Positions 62,649-64,000 of a stretch of 64,000 bases of DNA are shown here, in pieces (the stretch's first letter is position 1; each line of letters starts with the position of its first letter). The stretch is taken from positions 62,001 through 126,000 of the forward strand of contig CAXAVJ010000001.1 in NCBI GenBank assembly GCA_963972065.1. The letters run 5' to 3'. This DNA comes from UBA1479 sp963972065 (GTDB lineage Bacteria > Pseudomonadota > Alphaproteobacteria > Rhodospirillales > Casp-alpha2). The notes beneath the pieces were generated by a model. It was not told the origin of the DNA and searched no databases. It saw only the letters and a program-made list of their open reading frames with translations. The translations under genes and the position numbers were made by a program.

Positions 62649-64000
62649 TCACTGATTGCGCAGGTGGGGCATGGCCTTCTGGCCCATGGCCCGCCAGGTC
62701 CCGAACAGTCCCATGATCAGGGTCACGGCGAGGCAGAACGCCGCCGTGACGGCGGCGGCGGGCAGATCGAAAACCCAGTCGCTTTTCATCAGGTGGACGA
62801 CGATACCCCAGGCCGCCGCCGTGCCCACGGCCGCCCCGATGACCGCCGTCAGCAGGCCGAGGGCGCCGTATTCCAGGACATAACCGCCCAGCACCCGGCC
62901 GCGCCCGGCCCCCAGGACCTTGAACACCACGGCGTCGTAGACCCGGCGGCGATGGCCGGCGGCGATGGTGCCGGCCAGGACCAGGGCCCCCGCCGCGATG
63001 GTGATGGCGGCCACGCCGCGCACGGCCCAGCTGACGCCTTCCATGATGCGCGCGGCGGCTTCCAGGGCCTCGCGCACGCGGATGGCGGAGACGTTGAGGA
63101 AGCGGTCGGCGACCGTGCGCTCGATGGCGTCCTCGGCGGATGGCGGGGCTTCGACGGCGGCGATATGGCTGTGCGGTGCCCCTTCCAGGGTGCCGGGCGC
63201 GAAGATGATGGCGAAGTCGAAACGCAGCGACCGCCAGTCGATGCGGCGCAGGCTGGCGACGGCGGCGGTCACCGGCCGGCCCAGGATGTTGAGGCTGAGG
63301 GTATCGCCCAAACCGATGCCGAAGCCCTTGGCCAGATTGGCGTCGAGCGAGATCAGCGGCGGTCCGGCGTAATCCCGGGGCCACCACTCACCGGCGGTGA
63401 TCTCGCTGGCGTCGGGCTGCACGGCGGCATAGGTCAGGGCGCGGTCGCCCCGGATCGCCCATTGGCTGTCGGGGGCGATTTCGACCGCATCAACGGGCGT
63501 GCCGTTGATATGGGTGATGCGCCCGCGCAAGGAAGGCACGCGTTGCAGGTGGGCGGCGCCCTTGATACCCATCACGGTGGTATCGAATTCGGCGACCTGA
63601 TCCGGCTGGATGTCCAAAAAGAAGAAGGCCGGGGCCTGTTCCGGCAGGCGTTCGCTGACCTGGCGGGTCATGTTGGCATCGATCAGGGCGACGGCGACCA
63701 GTACGGCCAAGCCCAGGCCCAACGACGTGACGACGCTGGGCACCATGCTGTCGGGCCGCCCCAGATTGGCGACGACCAGGCGCAGGCGCGCCCCCGGTGG
63801 TCGTTTGCATGCCCGCGCCGCTTGGCCGACGGCCCAGGCGGCGGCGCGCAGCACGGCCAGGAACAGAATGGCCCCGCCGACGAACCAATAGGCGAACCCG
63901 CGGTCCGCCGCCGTGGCGATGGTCAGCGCCGCGAGCGCGGCCACGCCCCCGGCCATCAAAATCAGATAGCCGAACCGGGGCCGGCGGCCGGCGGGGGCGA
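62649..64000 (-). CDS. FtsX-type ABC transporter permease (YbbP-like), partial at right edge
   Basis: At least 450 residues; the frame stays open to the window end, so the N-terminal part is missing. It has two MacB/FtsX-like membrane blocks: spans near PSVVTSLGLGLAVLVAVALI and four or so at the end (AITIAAGALVLAGTIAAG, GLLTAVIGAAVGTAAAW). A periplasmic domain lies between (LRGRITHINGTPVDAVEI, WWPRDYAGPPLISLDANL). It matches the YbbP type, which works with a LolD-like ATPase (YbbA) in lipid or lipoprotein handling; that gene should lie just beyond the edge. Confidence 0.87.
   Translation of the reverse strand, partial: APAGRRPRFGYLILMAGGVAALAALTIATAADRGFAYWFVGGAILFLAVLRAAAWAVGQAARACKRPPGARLRLVVANLGRPDSMVPSVVTSLGLGLAVLVAVALIDANMTRQVSERLPEQAPAFFFLDIQPDQVAEFDTTVMGIKGAAHLQRVPSLRGRITHINGTPVDAVEIAPDSQWAIRGDRALTYAAVQPDASEITAGEWWPRDYAGPPLISLDANLAKGFGIGLGDTLSLNILGRPVTAAVASLRRIDWRSLRFDFAIIFAPGTLEGAPHSHIAAVEAPPSAEDAIERTVADRFLNVSAIRVREALEAAARIMEGVSWAVRGVAAITIAAGALVLAGTIAAGHRRRVYDAVVFKVLGAGRGRVLGGYVLEYGALGLLTAVIGAAVGTAAAWGIVVHLMKSDWVFDLPAAAVTAAFCLAVTLIMGLFGTWRAMGQKAMPHLRNQ

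Overview
The window is a high-GC chromosomal segment from an alphaproteobacterium, most likely of the Rhodospirillales/Rhodospirillaceae type. The inference rests on gene order and family composition: rsmB next to a DUF1674 gene, hemC-hemD-mitofilin-like-hemY, gpsA beside tsaD, an XRE-DUF2083 regulator, and dense ATGA/GTGA overlaps. No species can be assigned from the sequence alone.

Positions 1-19474 hold a long leftward surface-polysaccharide operon. It starts with a winged-helix regulator and a NusG/RfaH-like antiterminator behind a strong promoter carrying a palindromic operator. A leader with two ops-like elements follows. Then come about 19 sugar genes: a DegT aminotransferase, a heptose-type nucleotidyltransferase, a CBS-GHMP kinase fusion, NeuB- and NeuD-like proteins, epimerases and SDRs, two SpsF-like cytidylyltransferases, a class III aminotransferase, a methyltransferase, a NodU-type carbamoyltransferase, a PseB-like dehydratase and a HisH-like amidotransferase cut by the window edge. 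The set fits synthesis of a nonulosonate-like or amidated and carbamoylated sugar. Positions 19671-24255 add a GT39 transferase, an O-antigen ligase/polymerase and a heparinase II/III protein.

Positions 24284-45240 are ordinary chromosome: rsmB, a DUF1674/SDHAF4 protein, a TPR protein, a solute-binding-like protein without signal peptide, a ketopantoate-reductase-like protein, an ScfR-like regulator, a molybdenum hydroxylase pair, an M81 (MlrC) protein, acs, a Rieske protein, a YciI protein, gpsA, tsaD, and hemC-hemD-mitofilin-like-hemY. A tRNA-Thr(CGT) gene follows at 45338.

An 11.4-kb integrative element (to 56819) sits in the 3' end of that tRNA, bounded by 47-bp att repeats with one mismatch. 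It carries a tyrosine integrase whose 3' end lies inside the tRNA gene, an AlpA/excisionase-like protein, and a noncoding zone crowded with palindromes. That zone is interrupted by a complete IS1595-family transposon (47590-50527, 8-bp duplication TAACGTAA). The transposon carries a P63C protein and a Panacea-domain antitoxin with a small membrane protein as candidate toxin. The rest is an AT-rich two-gene operon (50833-56477). One product is a 1399-residue protein with STAS-like, two GHKL ATPase-like and two phosphoribosyltransferase-like modules. The other is a receiver domain fused to an aminoglycoside-phosphotransferase-like kinase. This is the best candidate for an undescribed signalling or defence system.

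Positions 56820-64000 return to chromosome: a small conserved protein, an unknown protein, a J-domain protein, an SDR, a D-2-hydroxyacid dehydrogenase, a Bax inhibitor-1 family membrane protein, and an FtsX-type ABC permease that runs off the right edge.
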